Below, one piece after another: positions 32,360-45,800 of a DNA stretch of 64,000 nucleotides. The stretch's first letter is position 1, and every line of letters begins with the position of its first letter. The notes under the pieces were generated by a model. That model had not been told where the DNA came from. It did no database searches and saw only the letters and a program-made list of their open reading frames with translations. The translations under genes were made by a program, and so were the position numbers. Source of the DNA: Brachionus manjavacas (Eukaryota; Rotifera; Eurotatoria; Ploima; Brachionidae); NCBI GenBank assembly GCA_019054805.1, contig JAHQIY010000022.1:310001-374000 (forward strand), read 5' to 3'.

Positions 32360-32830
32360 CTAGGCTTTGAATGAGTGCGCTTAAGAAGAAGAAAAGTAAA
32401 ATTTACTCATAGTGGACGAACAGTTTATATGATCACAGCCTCAAAGAATGATCAACAAGCAACAAAAGTAATATGCAAAGCGTAATTTCAAAAATCAACT
32501 TGGGACAGTTACAATGAATATAAAATTTGGAGTGATTCAATACATGTAACTGAAATAAACAATGAGATTTGGGAGTTGAGTATTTTCAGTTGTCAATATG
32601 GGAGAAAAAAATTTATATGCAAGCATGTGATTGGTATTGGATATCGATTAGAATTATTAAAATTTTCAACTCTAGATCTTAGCTTTGAGAAAAATTCTAA
32701 AAGAGACCGTCGAAAAAAAACTGTCCTGGCTCTTGAGAGAAATTCAACTGGTCCTTTAAATGCGAATGTTTTCAGGTCAATAGAAACCAACATTGAACCA
32801 TCGATTCAAATCATGAAGCCCAATCAGTGA
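32360..32830 (+). pseudogene. MULE transposase C-terminal remnant with SWIM-type zinc finger
   Basis: The frame reads GRTVYMITASKND, then (after one stop) IWELSIFSCQYGRKKFICKH and VIGIGYRLELLKF. The spacing around C..F.CKHVI and the following hydrophobic helix match SWIM fingers that follow the catalytic domain in MULE-type proteins. The first Cys of the CxC pair is missing. The clean part is 32576-32830 (84 aa). No catalytic domain remains. Confidence 0.65.
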
Positions 32831-32999
32831 CTCTATCGAATCAATTATATGATTTTCTGTTTTTACGTAATTTTACGTAGTTTCATGTAAAATAACGTAA
32901 ATTACCAAAGTAAAATTATCTCCCGGTAAAGTTCTGCATCCATTTTGCTCGTAAAAATTCTTAAAACACGAACCAAGGTCAAGAACGACGAACCTACTT

Positions 33000-33420
33000 T
33001 ATGCACTGAATATAGAACCTGTAGTCTCAAAAATAAAAAATTTAAAACTAGGATTTGCTAAGAGAATTGTCGATAACGATTTTACGTTGAAAATATTTAA
33101 ATCAAATGAAACAAAGAGTAACAAAACTAACAAATTCATAAACGAAATAAGGGAGTATATAGAGTCGGACGAACCAATATCTAAAGAAATACTTGAAGAC
33201 AAGATTATACAAATAAGAGAGGATGAAAAAAAAAATAGCAATAATGTAAAATACGAATCGATAAAATTCTGCCTTGATAACATGGAAGAAAGATTTCGAG
33301 AATTAAAACTATTAGTAAAAGTCAAACATCCAAATTTTCGATCGCCTACAAGGCGATGTAAAAAAAAGTTTATCTTTATTTATCTTTACTAATCTTTATT
33401 TAAATCTTTTAAATAAAGAT
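33000..33420 (+). mobile_element. LINE ORF2 extreme C-terminus and 3' end
   Basis: A frame through 33010-33390 reads LKLGFAKRIVDND, then NKFINEIREYIESD and ESIKFCLDNMEERFRELKLL. Its Lys/Glu-rich helical character and placement before CAAGGCGATGTAAA and repeated TTTATCTTTATT fit a LINE C-terminus. A similar GAAGGCGATGTAAAG end occurs at 51023-51040. No RT motif is present, so the assignment is by analogy with the frame at 55223-55693. Confidence 0.45.
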
Positions 33421-34151
33421 TTAATCTTCCCCCAAGTCTCCCTATTTGAATCACATTATTTAACCAAAGAAAAATGCAAAATTATATAAATTGTTTAAAA
33501 AAGGGGTTTTATTAGTTTTTATTTTCAATTTAATCTTTAAAAAAATATTAATATTAATTAAAGTAATTAAAGTGGTTAAAGAAAAAATGGAGATTAGTCG
33601 AATCAATGAATTATATTGGGATGTGTATAATTGAACATTTTTTAATTTTGAGTTTTAGTTTATTTTTTAAAATTTACTTTTTTTTTTACTAAAAATTAAT
33701 TTTAAATAAAATTTCACCTAAAATTACGTGAAAAAAAGTTATTTTTTTTCCGAAATCAGGCTGAATAATTTTAAAAAGTCAAAAAATGTCAAAATTCTCA
33801 AAAAAGTAGTATTTTTTGAAATTCTTACCTTTTACAACATTTATATAATTTCAGGTAATTTTACATTAATTCAGGTAAAATCGGGTAAGTTTACTTTTTT
33901 TAAACTTGTTAATATTACGTGAAACTACGTAAATTTCTTTGAGTCAAGGAAAGACTTTAGCCAGTGAATGAGGAAGTGAGGAAAGTTCATTTTTATGTTA
34001 AATTAGCGAAAAAAAAGCGTAAAAAAACACCGAAGATGGACAAAATGTGTGAAAATTTTACAAAAAATTATAATCATTAATAAATTAAATATTATTTTAT
34101 TTTCAGTTCATTTTTTTAAATTAAATTCAGTTTTAAGTTTATTTAGTTTTA
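33421..34151. other. AT-rich DNA with scattered ACGTAA words
   Basis: Contains several TTACGTAA/ACGTGA words, also seen at 32860-32905, 34730-34750 and 61260-61345. They are probably debris of inverted-repeat elements. No gene was seen. Confidence 0.4.
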
Positions 34152-34918
34152 CACTGCTGATTTTTTACTAGGGTTTTTGGTATTTTTACGTTATTTTTGC
34201 AAAATTTACATCTGTAAGAAAAGGTTAAATTACATTTTTAAGATGCAATTTTTTAGACCATTTTATACTTTTTCCAGTAAATTTAACAATCTTTATTATT
34301 TTCTTAACGATAGGCTTAATTAATATAAATTTATTTATTTCTTATTTAAAAATTAACCTCCAAATATTAAAAATACAAGTATAAATTTGATAAGTTGAAA
34401 AAGAAAAATTACATTTTATCATTCTACTTCGAATGTTTAGTAAGCTCCAAAAGTAAATAATAATAACTTTTGTTATGACTGATGTGGTTTTAAAAAAACT
34501 TTTAATTTCCAAGTATTTTTCAAAATCTTTTATGAGGTAAAAAGCCATGGTCTCATTTAAATCATCTAGGAATTTTTCTTTTAATATTTGAGTATTTAGA
34601 TAATGATTCCGTCCGTAATTAAAAAAAAAGGAGAATGATCTAAATATTAAAACCAAATGTTTAAAATAAAGCATTAAAAACCTTTGACTGAACTTTTTAT
34701 TTTTTTAACACATTTTTATCAAAATTTTCTAAATTTTACGTAAAATTACGTAAAAATCGGTAAAAAAAAATTTTCTTGAGATTTTTTAATTTGCTTAATT
34801 TACTGAAAAAAGTTTAAAAATCCTCTAAAAAATGGCATTTTTGGTCATTTCTGTGTTAACGTAATTTTTCGTAATTTTATCTTTTCTTACTGGTGTAATT
34901 TTTCACAAATCAGCACTG
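34152..34918. mobile_element. Non-autonomous Tc1-type element (CACTGCTG ends, TA target)
   Basis: The ends are CACTGCTGATTTTTTAC on the left and the reverse complement of CAGTGCTGATTTGTGAA on the right. Both are flanked by TA, as in Tc1/mariner insertions. Inner arms share GTAAGAAAAG and ACGTTA/ACGTAA words. The element is 767 bp. The only long frame inside (minus, 34342-34674) is not a transposase. Confidence 0.7.
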
Positions 34919-35226
34919 TATAATAACTCTTAAAGAGTTATATTATTTTTTAAAATACAAGAAAAATGAATTTATAAAAGTTGCAAATTTTTCAATTTGA
35001 AATAAATGAAAAACATCATTATATTTTTCAAGCTCATGGTAAAATTTTTTATTTAATTCTTATTAATGAAAAAGTAAATCATTTTAATTTTAAGTTTGCA
35101 AATCAAACAGTATTTCATTTTTGAAAATTTCCTTGATTTTTTTAATTTATCAAAAATTCATTTTTTTATAATTAAAGCATTTTTAAAATAATTAAAATAC
35201 TAATATCCATGATAAATCATTGATTA

Positions 35227-36408
35227 TAGTAAGACGGCCTAACCGGGTCATCTATTTTTTTGATAATTTTCCTTAAGACTCAGTAAAGATAGAAAACGCG
35301 AAATTTAATCACCCATTTAGGTCGAAATTTTTGGGTCACCCGGTTAGTTGCTGGGGTTGGTGGAGTGAGGGGTAATTCGGTTAATCCTATTTACCCAATT
35401 TGCCAATTTTTTCAACTGGTTAGCCCAGAAATTCACCCAGATAGACGATTTTTCACCCAATTAACCCATTTAGCCTGATTTTTTTAACCCCCTTTTGCCA
35501 TTTATTTTTATTTTATTGATTTTTAATTAAATTTTATTATTTTATCTTCTACTAAGTTAAAAAATATAAAGCCGAAATTTTTTTTATTAAATCAAGTCAA
35601 ACAATTTATCTTTTTTATTTTTTTTCTAAAAAAAAAACGAAGCTTAAATAAATAAAGTTTGGCGAGTCTTCAAAAAAATTAACTGAATTTTTAATAATAA
35701 ATAGACATTTTTTTGACAAAACTACGTAACTTAATTAAAAAATTCTATAATAAATTTTATGGCAAATTAGAAAAAAAATTAAACAATTATAAATAAGGAA
35801 AAGCTTAAGTTTTATTTTTTAAACTGTTGACACTCTTGACAAATATACTCTTTTGATTGATCTTTAATAAAACTTAACGGTAAACATTCGGGGCGAGTCC
35901 AGTTTTGACAAGTCTGGATTCATTAAGTTTTTTTTTTAAATTTCAAATCAGAATAAACTTATATTTTTAAAAATTTCAGATTTTTTTGTATTAAATGGTT
36001 TAATCAGTGAATAATATAAAAAATAAAGGTCTAAATGGGTTAATGGGTTTCCATGTATTTTTAAAAAAGGTTAATATGGGTTAAATAAATTATTTTCAAG
36101 GTTTATTGGGTGAATTTTGGCACTAATAGGGTGATACCCTATTAACCGAATTTGCCCGAAAATTCACCCCTTTAAAAAGTCCGCCTAAAAATGAAAAAGT
36201 GAAAAAAAATTTCTTTAGCAAATTCGGTGAACATTTTTGAGAAAAAATTTTTTTTTCATCAAGCTGTTTTTTTATCTAGATTATCTGGACACTCAATTAT
36301 TTATTTTTAGAAAAAAATTCCCAATCCCCTCAAAAAATTAACAATTTTTTAAGCTAATTTTAAAAATTCCATCCCGTTTACACTTAAAATAATTAGGCTG
36401 TCTTACTA
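35227..36408. mobile_element. Inverted-repeat element with TAGTAAGAC ends (TA target)
   Basis: The left end TAGTAAGACGGCCTAA and the right end TTAGGCTGTCTTACTA are inverted repeats flanked by TA (or TATA). Subterminal arms on both sides carry many GGGTTAA/TTAACCC and TTCACCC words in opposite orientation. The element is about 1.18 kb and has no coding frame. It is a Tc1/mariner-like non-autonomous element by target choice. Confidence 0.7.
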
Positions 36409-36485
36409 TATACAAAATAAATTGATAATTTACTAATACTTTATTAGAAACATTTTTGAAAAAATTTAAAGGACACAAAAATGAA

Positions 36486-36557
36486 AGGTTCTACCGAGAT
36501 TTGAACTCGGATCGCTGGATTCAAAGTCCAGAGTGCTAACCGTTACACCATAGAACC
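36486..36557 (-). tRNA. tRNA-Gln (TTG), copy 2 (divergent pair 1)
   Basis: Same 72-nt sequence as copy 1, on the minus strand. It is paired head to head with copy 3, with 96 bp between them. Confidence 0.97.
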
Positions 36558-36653
36558 TGTCGATATATTTGCAATTTAAATTCGATCTCTTTTTTTTCAC
36601 ATTTTTATCTTTTTTACCAATTTGGTAAATTTTGTGCTTGAATTGTATTGACA

Positions 36654-36725
36654 GGTTCTATGGTGTAACGGTTAGCACTCTGGACTTTGAATCCAGCGAT
36701 CCGAGTTCAAATCTCGGTAGAACCT
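36654..36725 (+). tRNA. tRNA-Gln (TTG), copy 3 (divergent pair 1)
   Basis: Same 72-nt sequence, followed by TTTCATTTTTTTT. The whole unit 36483-36732 recurs at 53899-54148. Confidence 0.97.
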
Positions 36726-36858
36726 TTCATTTTTTTTTAAATTTTAACTAAAGAAATTCAATTATATTCCAAGACAAATTTTTTTCTTTAGTTTGCAATT
36801 ATTATTATAAAATTAAAGTTTCTATTTTTTGAAAATTTTAAAATTATTAATTTTTGAA

Positions 36859-39800
36859 ATGCTCAATTCATCTCACAAAGATTGGTTTGAATTTATTTTG
36901 GACTTGGGTCTCTTAGAGCGTCATCTAGCATCCACTAATCCATGCCCGGGTAAAAAAAATCGCCCAAATTTTTAATCGTCTCTAAAAATTTTCTTAGATC
37001 CTTCTGGATGCTCATTGATCGTCCAGTTTTTGTACCATGCTAACTTGACTGAACAGGTTTACAAATCAGATCTACCTGATCCTCAGATCGAGCTAAAATC
37101 TAAAAGAATAAAAATTTTGAGGGTTCTCGCAATCAAAGCTGCTGCAATACTTGACTGGGATCTTTTGAAATTCGAAAAAGAAATCCCGATCGCAGTAATG
37201 AGCGATTTGCTTCATATATTTTTACGTTTAACAATGAACGACAACAATGAGCCCAAATACCATTCTCAGTTGGATCTCGACAAGTTGGACACACAAACGC
37301 TTTTTGCATTACAAATACTGCATCGATGGTGCATTAGAAGCGTGGTGTTTTCCAAATTTCCAAAAAAACCTCCCACCAAGCCCGTGAATGTGAATTTGTA
37401 AGTCAAAATAAAGAGAATTTAAATAAATTACTTGGGTTACTTTCTAGAATTTATAAAGGCCAGGATCCTTAAGCTCGCTTCAGCACATGAAAGATGCCAA
37501 TGAGAATATTCTAAAAGTCATAACCCAGAACGTCCAAGAATCTGTTGAATTTTTGGAAAAAATGTTCAAATCCTATGACGGTAAAGTGTATAAACCAGCA
37601 CCTGACTGCTTTACTAACATCAATCCAGAGACTGGAGGCTATAATCTAGAATGGTCTAATTCTATGCAAATAGAGCCAGCTGAGATCAAGGCTTATTTGG
37701 CTCATGACTTGGCCATGTTTTATTTCCAAGCTGACAACTTTGACAAGAGCTTTTATTATTTCAGCTTGGTGAAAGAATACATGAACAGTGTGGACGACAC
37801 AAAACTTATCGAAATAAATCAATATGCCCAAGATTTGAAGAGTTATTTGGCGGCCTGCAAATCAATGCTCGGCCTTGAATTTGACCTAGGTGACTCTTTG
37901 GTGAACACCAACGATGTGCATACTCGGCAAGTAGTGAACAAAATGATTGAGGTTGAAAATTGCATGAAAAATCACCAGTCTGAGCTCTATGGTATTCTGT
38001 TAGAGGACAACGTTAATTGTCTTTTGTCGGTGAGCTATCGTTTTAATCTGGAAAAAGATCTCATCAAGCTAAGTGCAGATGAAAAGCTTAAAGATCAAAT
38101 TTCCACCCTGAACCAAATTAGACTCATGCTTGAACCTTCAAGTATTTCCGGCCTGCAAAGACTGGACTCAATATCTCAAGTAGTTAGAGATGTCATTGCC
38201 AAACTAAATAATGACCAAAAAAATAGATTGATATTTTTTTTGAATGTAAATCTAAAACATTTTAATCAAAAAAACCAATTTGAACTCAAAAAAATATTTT
38301 CAACATTTAATTCGAGTGGAAATGAGATTAACATTGAGGAAAAAATGGAAGTGGATGATAAGAAAGTTTTCGACGCAGCACCCTCATCGCCACTCAATTC
38401 AGCAAATACAATCAACACATTTATGAGTAAATTAATTTCTCGCCAAACCTTATGTTTCTAAATACTTTTTTATTACTAGAAGATGATTCTCTGCTTAAGT
38501 TTGCTGTTTTGAGTCTACAGACTTGTGATCCTTTGGTGTTGAAAAACTGCATAAACAGATACAATCAAGTATCGCCCAAGCCAGGCTTGAGATTTTTCTG
38601 GCCAAAATGGCAGTCATACGCCAATGAACTAAATAACATTGTCTCAAACGCAAACTATATGGCAAATTCCTATAAATTTACCAACACAAACGATGCCGAC
38701 TATTTTTACATATGTTATGCCAAAATTCAACAATTGATTTGTTTGAACAAATTTTCGGATGCTTTAAAACTTTATAGATCATTCGAAAACTGCAATAGTG
38801 GCAGTCAAAAAGTATCCAAATTTATTCGCAACCAATATTTGTATCTCATGATTCGTAATTACATGTTCAACTACGACTATTCATTTGTCAAAGAAGATCG
38901 ATTTGAACCTGCTAAAAAATCTTTCAGTCAAGAAGAAATTCTAAAATCATGTCGAACATTTTTTGATCATTCAAAAAACGATCCAGGTAAGTCATCAATA
39001 AATAATTTATTTATTTGTTTTCTGTACCGAGCTAGAGCTCCTTCAGAATAAATTAAATAAAAAAATAAATAAAATTAAAGTTAATAAAATGAGATAAAAA
39101 AAATAAAATAAAAATAAAGTAAAATAAGATAAATAAATTGAAAATTCAATTTAAATGAATTAACCCTAAGAAAAAAAACATAATTAGACATTGTCTTTCT
39201 TTTATTTATCTATTTATTTCATTTAGCGCCAATTCCGGCGATGTATTTATATTAAAAAAAAATGTTCAATTAAAATGAAAGACAAAAATAATGATTAAAA
39301 TTAGAAATAAAAACGAAATATAGATTTTTTTTGTTAATTTAGTTTCAATTAAAATAATAAATTTTGATTTGTACATATAAGAGATTTAATTTTTGCAAAA
39401 TTTATTTATTTATTTATAATTTATAAACTGCACCTCATAGGCGACTTAAATAAAATAAAATAAATAAAAAGCCAAGGTTAAATTATTTAAGTTGCTGATT
39501 TATTCAGCACATCGTATAAAATATCGTTATAGTATTTAAAATTTACTTGATCTTTACAGAGCAAGTCACATAAATGTACAATTTTTCTATAGAGTTGAGC
39601 TTTGTCTATTTGAGTAATTTTTGACACATAAAATTGGTCTAGTGCATCCATACAAACTTTGCCATCTTCAGTGAAAGGATCTAAATGAATTATTTTACCA
39701 ATGTCTTTAATTTGTTTGATAAATGAGCCATCAGGGCATTTGAATTTATTATAATAGCGATTTAGATATGATATTTGATGGTAAAAAAGGATCTTAGACT

Positions 39801-42800
39801 TGTAATAAATTCTGCTTATTGATTTGACATTTAACGCCTCCAACAAAGCGGTATTTTTCGTGAATTTAGATAATCCAATGTAACGTTTAATAATACAGGC
39901 TTGTGATTTATCATAAATTTTAAGCTTACTTTTTTTAATATGACAAATTTCTATGCCATAATTAAAAATAGGCTGACAATAAATGCTATACAGTCTAGCT
40001 AAGATTTTAGGTTCTAGACCAAATGCTCTACAACCAACTCCATTTAAGGAGTATAGAGCTTTTTGTACTTTTTTGAATTTTTCATCCCAATAATTTTCTC
40101 TAAAAACATGATCGCCAATTGGTAAACCAAGGTAAAATAAACTGTTAACTTTTTGAACTTTGATTCCATTTAAGTAAAAATCTCTAGATACATCATTTTT
40201 ACTCCAATTTTGAAATGTAATGACCGATTTAGTCGGATTAAAATTTATTCTATATAGTTTTCCGAATTCGCCACACATATTAAGCAAAATTTGAAGATTA
40301 TATTTTGTTGGACTTAATAAAACAATGTCATCACAGTAGCCAACTATGGATGTATTAATACTACCAATTCTACACCCAATTTTTAGACTCGTACAAGCCT
40401 ATATTAACTCATCAATAAAGAAGTTCAATAAATGTGGAGACAAAACGCCACCTTGCTTAACACCTTCAGTTATTCTAATAAATTCAGACTTTTGATTTTC
40501 ATATTTAATAATGGGTCTACCTTTTCAACACAATAAATTAACCATTTAACACAATTTCAAAACGCTCAGCACAAAATGATTTCTTCTCAACACAAAAATT
40601 AAAAAATTTGAAAAAAATTACTTTTAGCACAAAAATCAAAAATAAAATAAATGCATTCAACACAAAAATTAATGGCTTGCTGGGAAAATTTAAAAAAATT
40701 TATTCAAGAACCGTTATAAAGTTGAGCTCAACAGTAAGAAATGTTCTTGCAAGTTTTTCACTAAATTAGGATATTTAGCACATTTATTGGCATTAAAAGA
40801 ACTGTTTAAAAAAAGGAAAAATTTATCAATAAGCCTAAAAGAGGTAGAGCAAAAAATGCGGAAACTGGTTTTTTAGAGACTAATTTTTTTTAAATTTCTT
40901 TTCTTTAAGCTTCGAAATTTACTTTATTTACCTAACTTCCACTTATAAATATCATTAAATAAAATTTAAAATTAAAAAAAAATTTATTTTATTGTAAATA
41001 TTTTTGTGTTGAAAAAAAAATTTCCTTTAGGAATTATTATCAAACGCCTTTTTTTTGTGTTAAATGTTTTTTTTTAAATATAATTTTTTGTGCTGAGAAG
41101 AAATCGAATTGTGTTGAATGTTTTTTTTCATTGTGCTAATCAGAAATTGATTGTGCTGAAATAATATTCCCTTTAATAATAATAAATGAAACATTATAAT
41201 AATTGAAGAGAGTTCTCCAAAACATCTCATGAATCGTTTCCTTTAATTTAAAAAATAGACCAGTTCTCCATAGCTTGTCAAAAGCTTTTTGGGCATCTAA
41301 AATTGCTAAATAAACTTTTGTCTTTTTAATATTATAATAGTTGATAGTTTCATTAACCATAAAATACGCATGTTTACATGAATATCTTAAAAATTTTTTT
41401 ATCTATTAATTAATTATTCATTTTTACTTACTTTCTTTTATTAACTTTGTTATTTTAATTTAATTAAAAATCTCTTAAATTTTTAGTAATCAAAAATGAG
41501 AATTAAAATGAAAAATTACGGCTTTTTAAAAAACAACCATAATTATATTTACAGCAATTTCGGGAGGATGCTCATTTAAAAATTACGAGTAGAATAATTA
41601 TTATTAAAAAAATTTAACAAAAAGTAAATTTGAAGATATTAAAAAAAAGGAATTAATTTCGTTTTTCCTTTTGTTCTTCCGAATTTTGATGGCCTTACAC
41701 TTTAAGTTTAATTTTTAAAATATTAAAAGATTTTTTGGGTTTAATTATAAAACTTAAAAAATTTCTTCTAATCCGAGAAAAATTTAGAAAAAATATTCCT
41801 AAAAAGATCAATCTAAAGATTTCGAAATTTTTAAGTTAATTATGTGACTTATTTATTTATTTGAAAAATAATTTAGGAGTTGGACTTCAGGGCAGTTTCG
41901 AGTTTGAAGTTAATTATATGAGTAATTAATATCTTCTTGGTTAACCCTTATCAGTCGAAGATATTAAAAGTTACATTAAAGACTAGAATTGGTCAAATTT
42001 GACACATTTCAATCTTCAAGAAAATGCTTGGTAATTTGATCCGATTTTAGAAGGATAAGAGCTAAGATCTTATAAATTCTTTAATTTTTCTTTTCTTTTT
42101 AAAAAATCCTACTTTTTCTTATATACTTATCACTTTAATATGAAGTAATAAATTTAAAAGAAATATCTGAATCTAAAATAAAAGATATTAGAGTTCCCAT
42201 ATCATACATACATGTTCCAATATATACATTTTAGTTTAAAATAAAAATGTTCAAGTATATTTAGTATTGAACATTTTTATTTTAAATTTTTTTATAATAA
42301 TCTTTAAAGATTTTTTATCCAAATTAAATAGCTAACTTCTAATCTTTCTTTACACCATTTAAAAGTGTGTGTAATAGTAAAACTTATTTGTTTATTTGTT
42401 TATATTCAGATTAACAAATGGCAAGATTTTTATTTCATGAGTAAAAAAGTACCTTAAAAATTTAAGCTAAAAAATGGGGTTGTGAAGTTCACTTCAATTC
42501 GATCGTTTCAATTCAGAAAAACTTGAATAATTTTTTTACTAAAAGAGATAATTCAGTTCCGTAAAATGCTCAATAGTTAAGTAACTTTGCTTAATCCAAA
42601 AATATATGTCTGCAAAAACTCTGCAATGTAATTGCACACTAGATTGGAATATTTTTTAATGGGGTGCAAAATGCAGAAAATTACAGAGTATTTTGCAGAC
42701 TTATTTTACTGCATTAAGCAAATTTGCTTATAATTAAGCATTTAACAGAACTGAAATATCTCTTTTAGTAAAAAAGTTATTCAAGTTTTTCTGAATTGAA

Positions 42801-45800
42801 ATGATCGAATTGAAACGAACTTCACAACCCCCTAAAAAATGTATTCATGAAAAAATAAGAATTCCTTCTAATAATGACCCTAAAAAACTGTTATATTCTC
42901 TGAAGGAATTCTCCGAAGTTAATTTTTTGTTAAATTAAAAAAATTTTAAAGTGTTAGAAAGTTAGCTAACTTTTTTCACACAGGGATTTTCTAAATAACA
43001 AGATAGAATAAGATAAAGATTATTTTTCTTTAAAAAAACAGCGTTAAATTTTTATTTAATTATATTGTTAATTAATTTTAGATGTAAATTTAATATTTAA
43101 AAAAATTGATCAAGATCTTTTTTAGCAAACTTATTTATGATCCTTGTCTTATTAAAAATCTAATTAAGATTTACCCTTTGTCTTGTTTTGAAATTTAATT
43201 ACTTACATTGCTGTTTTTTTTTATTTTAGTATCCATTACTTCTTTTTACGACATTAGTTAAATCCCTTGACTAGCAGATGCGGACATGTTTAAAATTTAA
43301 CACATTCTCTATTCTTAAACCGATTACCATTTTGATGTGGCAATTAAAGCAAACAGGGTGACTTAAAGAAGCACATCATAACTAAACAAAAATATATTTT
43401 TAAATTACAATTTTGTTGAATACTCTTTAATACAGCCAGTAAATTTGTTGACATCATGGAAATTTAAAAATTACGAGCCTTGAGGGTCATTTATTTATTT
43501 ATTTTACAAATAATCACCAAGGCCAGCCGCTTGAAGATTGCACGCTCTCCTTCCCATTTCAGTAAATAAAGCGCTTAAAAGATTAAGTTTTAATTACATA
43601 AAATGGAATAAAAAATAAAAATTTTAAAGTTTTTAATAATTGAAAAAAAAAGAATAAAATTTTTTTCTTATTAAATTTGAAATTTTGATTGATTTTAAAA
43701 TTAAGTTTTTTGATGTATTTAAAATTGTTTATTGAGAAATTTCAAAATTGATTTGGAAATTTTCTTCCAAGCATTATTGTTTGAGGCGATAATTTATTGA
43801 ATTTATTTATAGTGGTTGTACGAAATAAATAATTGATTGTTAGTGTTTTAAGTCTTTGTTCGACTGTGGCTCACTGGTGGTTCGGTTGATTTTGAAGATG
43901 ATTTTTAGTGCCTTGTTTTTTATAATTTGAAGTTTTTATAAAAAAAATTTTCGAGTAATATGGTACGGTAACATACTCTATTGAATGATTGAATGTATTG
44001 TAGTCTTAAAAACAATTAGCAGGGTTTTTGATTTGAGTGCATAGAGCTTAGAACTTAATATGTTCAGTAAGTTTAGCTTTCTAACGTTCATCTTGCCCCA
44101 CTTTGATTATTGTTTATCACTTGTCATTTATTTTTCCAAACCAGCCATGCAATCTCTATCCAATGCATTTTATATTTCACTTTTCGAATTGATCCACTTC
44201 AAAGCCAAAGTTAATTTTTCTAACGATTTCAATACAATTAATAATAATCTCGAAATTCTAGGTCTTTACGGTTTTCAACATAGGCTGATCATTAAGCTTT
44301 GCTGTTTTTCAAATAATAAGATTTTAAAGAACCCAGAATCACCTCCTCCACTTAAAACTCAACTTATAGTGAACGAATCTCTTAACAAATCATATAATTT
44401 AAGAAACAGCAATAAACTTTATACTCCAGGAAGTTTAGTGCTCAATTCTTTTGTTGAATTAACATTTTCTTTCTTTTTTTCCAAATTTATCTACTCTGGT
44501 ACACTAAATGATCTAGATTTAAATTTATCTCTATTTAGGCAAAGAAAAATTAATAATGTAAATCTACACTTTATTGAGTTTATTAAAATATTTCCCAAAT
44601 TTGACATAGATTACATCTATAATTTTCTTAAATATGTAAAATACAAAAAAAATAACCTAAAATAAAACCAAATCACCTTTTTCTCTCCTTTTCCTCTTTA
44701 AGTTTTATTTCATTCTTTTTATTTGAATTTATAAATAAATTTATATTAAAATTAAAATTTTTATTTCTTTAAATAAATGAGAGTGTCCACCATGTTCGCA
44801 TGAAAGACTAATGTCTGCTCTGGACACACTGGAAAAAGAAAAAAAAATATGTTCAGTAAGTTTAGTTTTCATCATTCACTAATTTACTTTATTTCTAAAT
44901 TTGTGTAACTTATTTATTTATTTCTTTATTAAATAGTTTGAGAAAATAACTCAGGCCACTTTGAATGGATCAAGGTCCTTCTTTTTAGCCTAACGATTTA
45001 GAAAATAAAGGTCGAAAATTAAACATCAAAAAAGAAAGAAAGAAAAAAAATTTGATTGAATTTAAGGAAAAGTAATTGCTAATTTTTGTAGCTTTTTTCA
45101 TCTTCATTTTATTATCAGTATTTGTTTAAAGGTTCAAATTTTAAATTGATAAATTTTTTAATTTAACAAAAAATAAAAATCGATTAATAAAATTTCAACT
45201 CTATTTAGATCTATCTTCTGAGTTGATGGTTCACATATTTGGATTCTTATTAACAAGCGGAGAGTTTAATTTCGTCATATCCCAAGAAAACACTTTTCAA
45301 ACTATTCAAAAGAAAAACATCATGAACATCAACTCACCAGTTTCCTTCTTGTTCAAACTAGTTCGTCAAATTTCACGTCTTTGCATAGATATAAACAGAC
45401 CAGAGAAGAATGCACAGCGCAAAATTGCTCGTGATTTATGGGACAATATAATAGAGATTTTTACAGATGTGGCCAAAGCTGACCAGAGCCAAATTCAGAA
45501 CCAAAATCGCGAAAGTCTTAGGAAATTTTTTTTACTCGTCAAAAATCGACATGTCCGCACCGTAATCATTTCAGTTTTGTCTACTATTTTCAATATAGCT
45601 GATACACAAGCAAACATAGAGATTCACAATGAATTCAGATATCTGTGGCCGTCGTCCCTAGCTACTATGACAACACTTAATCTTAATTCCCTCACTGATT
45701 TACTTAATACTTTATTAATAGATTCAATAGATTGTTTGAATCCATTTGAAGTAAATTGGTTGAAAACAAATTCTGACATAATGAACACTAAAAATTTCCC

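Noticed and set aside
34342-34674. 110-aa minus ORF inside the Tc1-type element
   Set aside because: Phe/Ile/Lys-rich chance frame in AT-rich DNA; no transposase motifs.
37447-37473. TTTCTAG at 37447 as the acceptor for INTS8 exon 3
   Set aside because: It would put an in-frame stop (TAA) eight codons on. The acceptor CTTAAG ending at 37473 keeps the frame and family-like residues.
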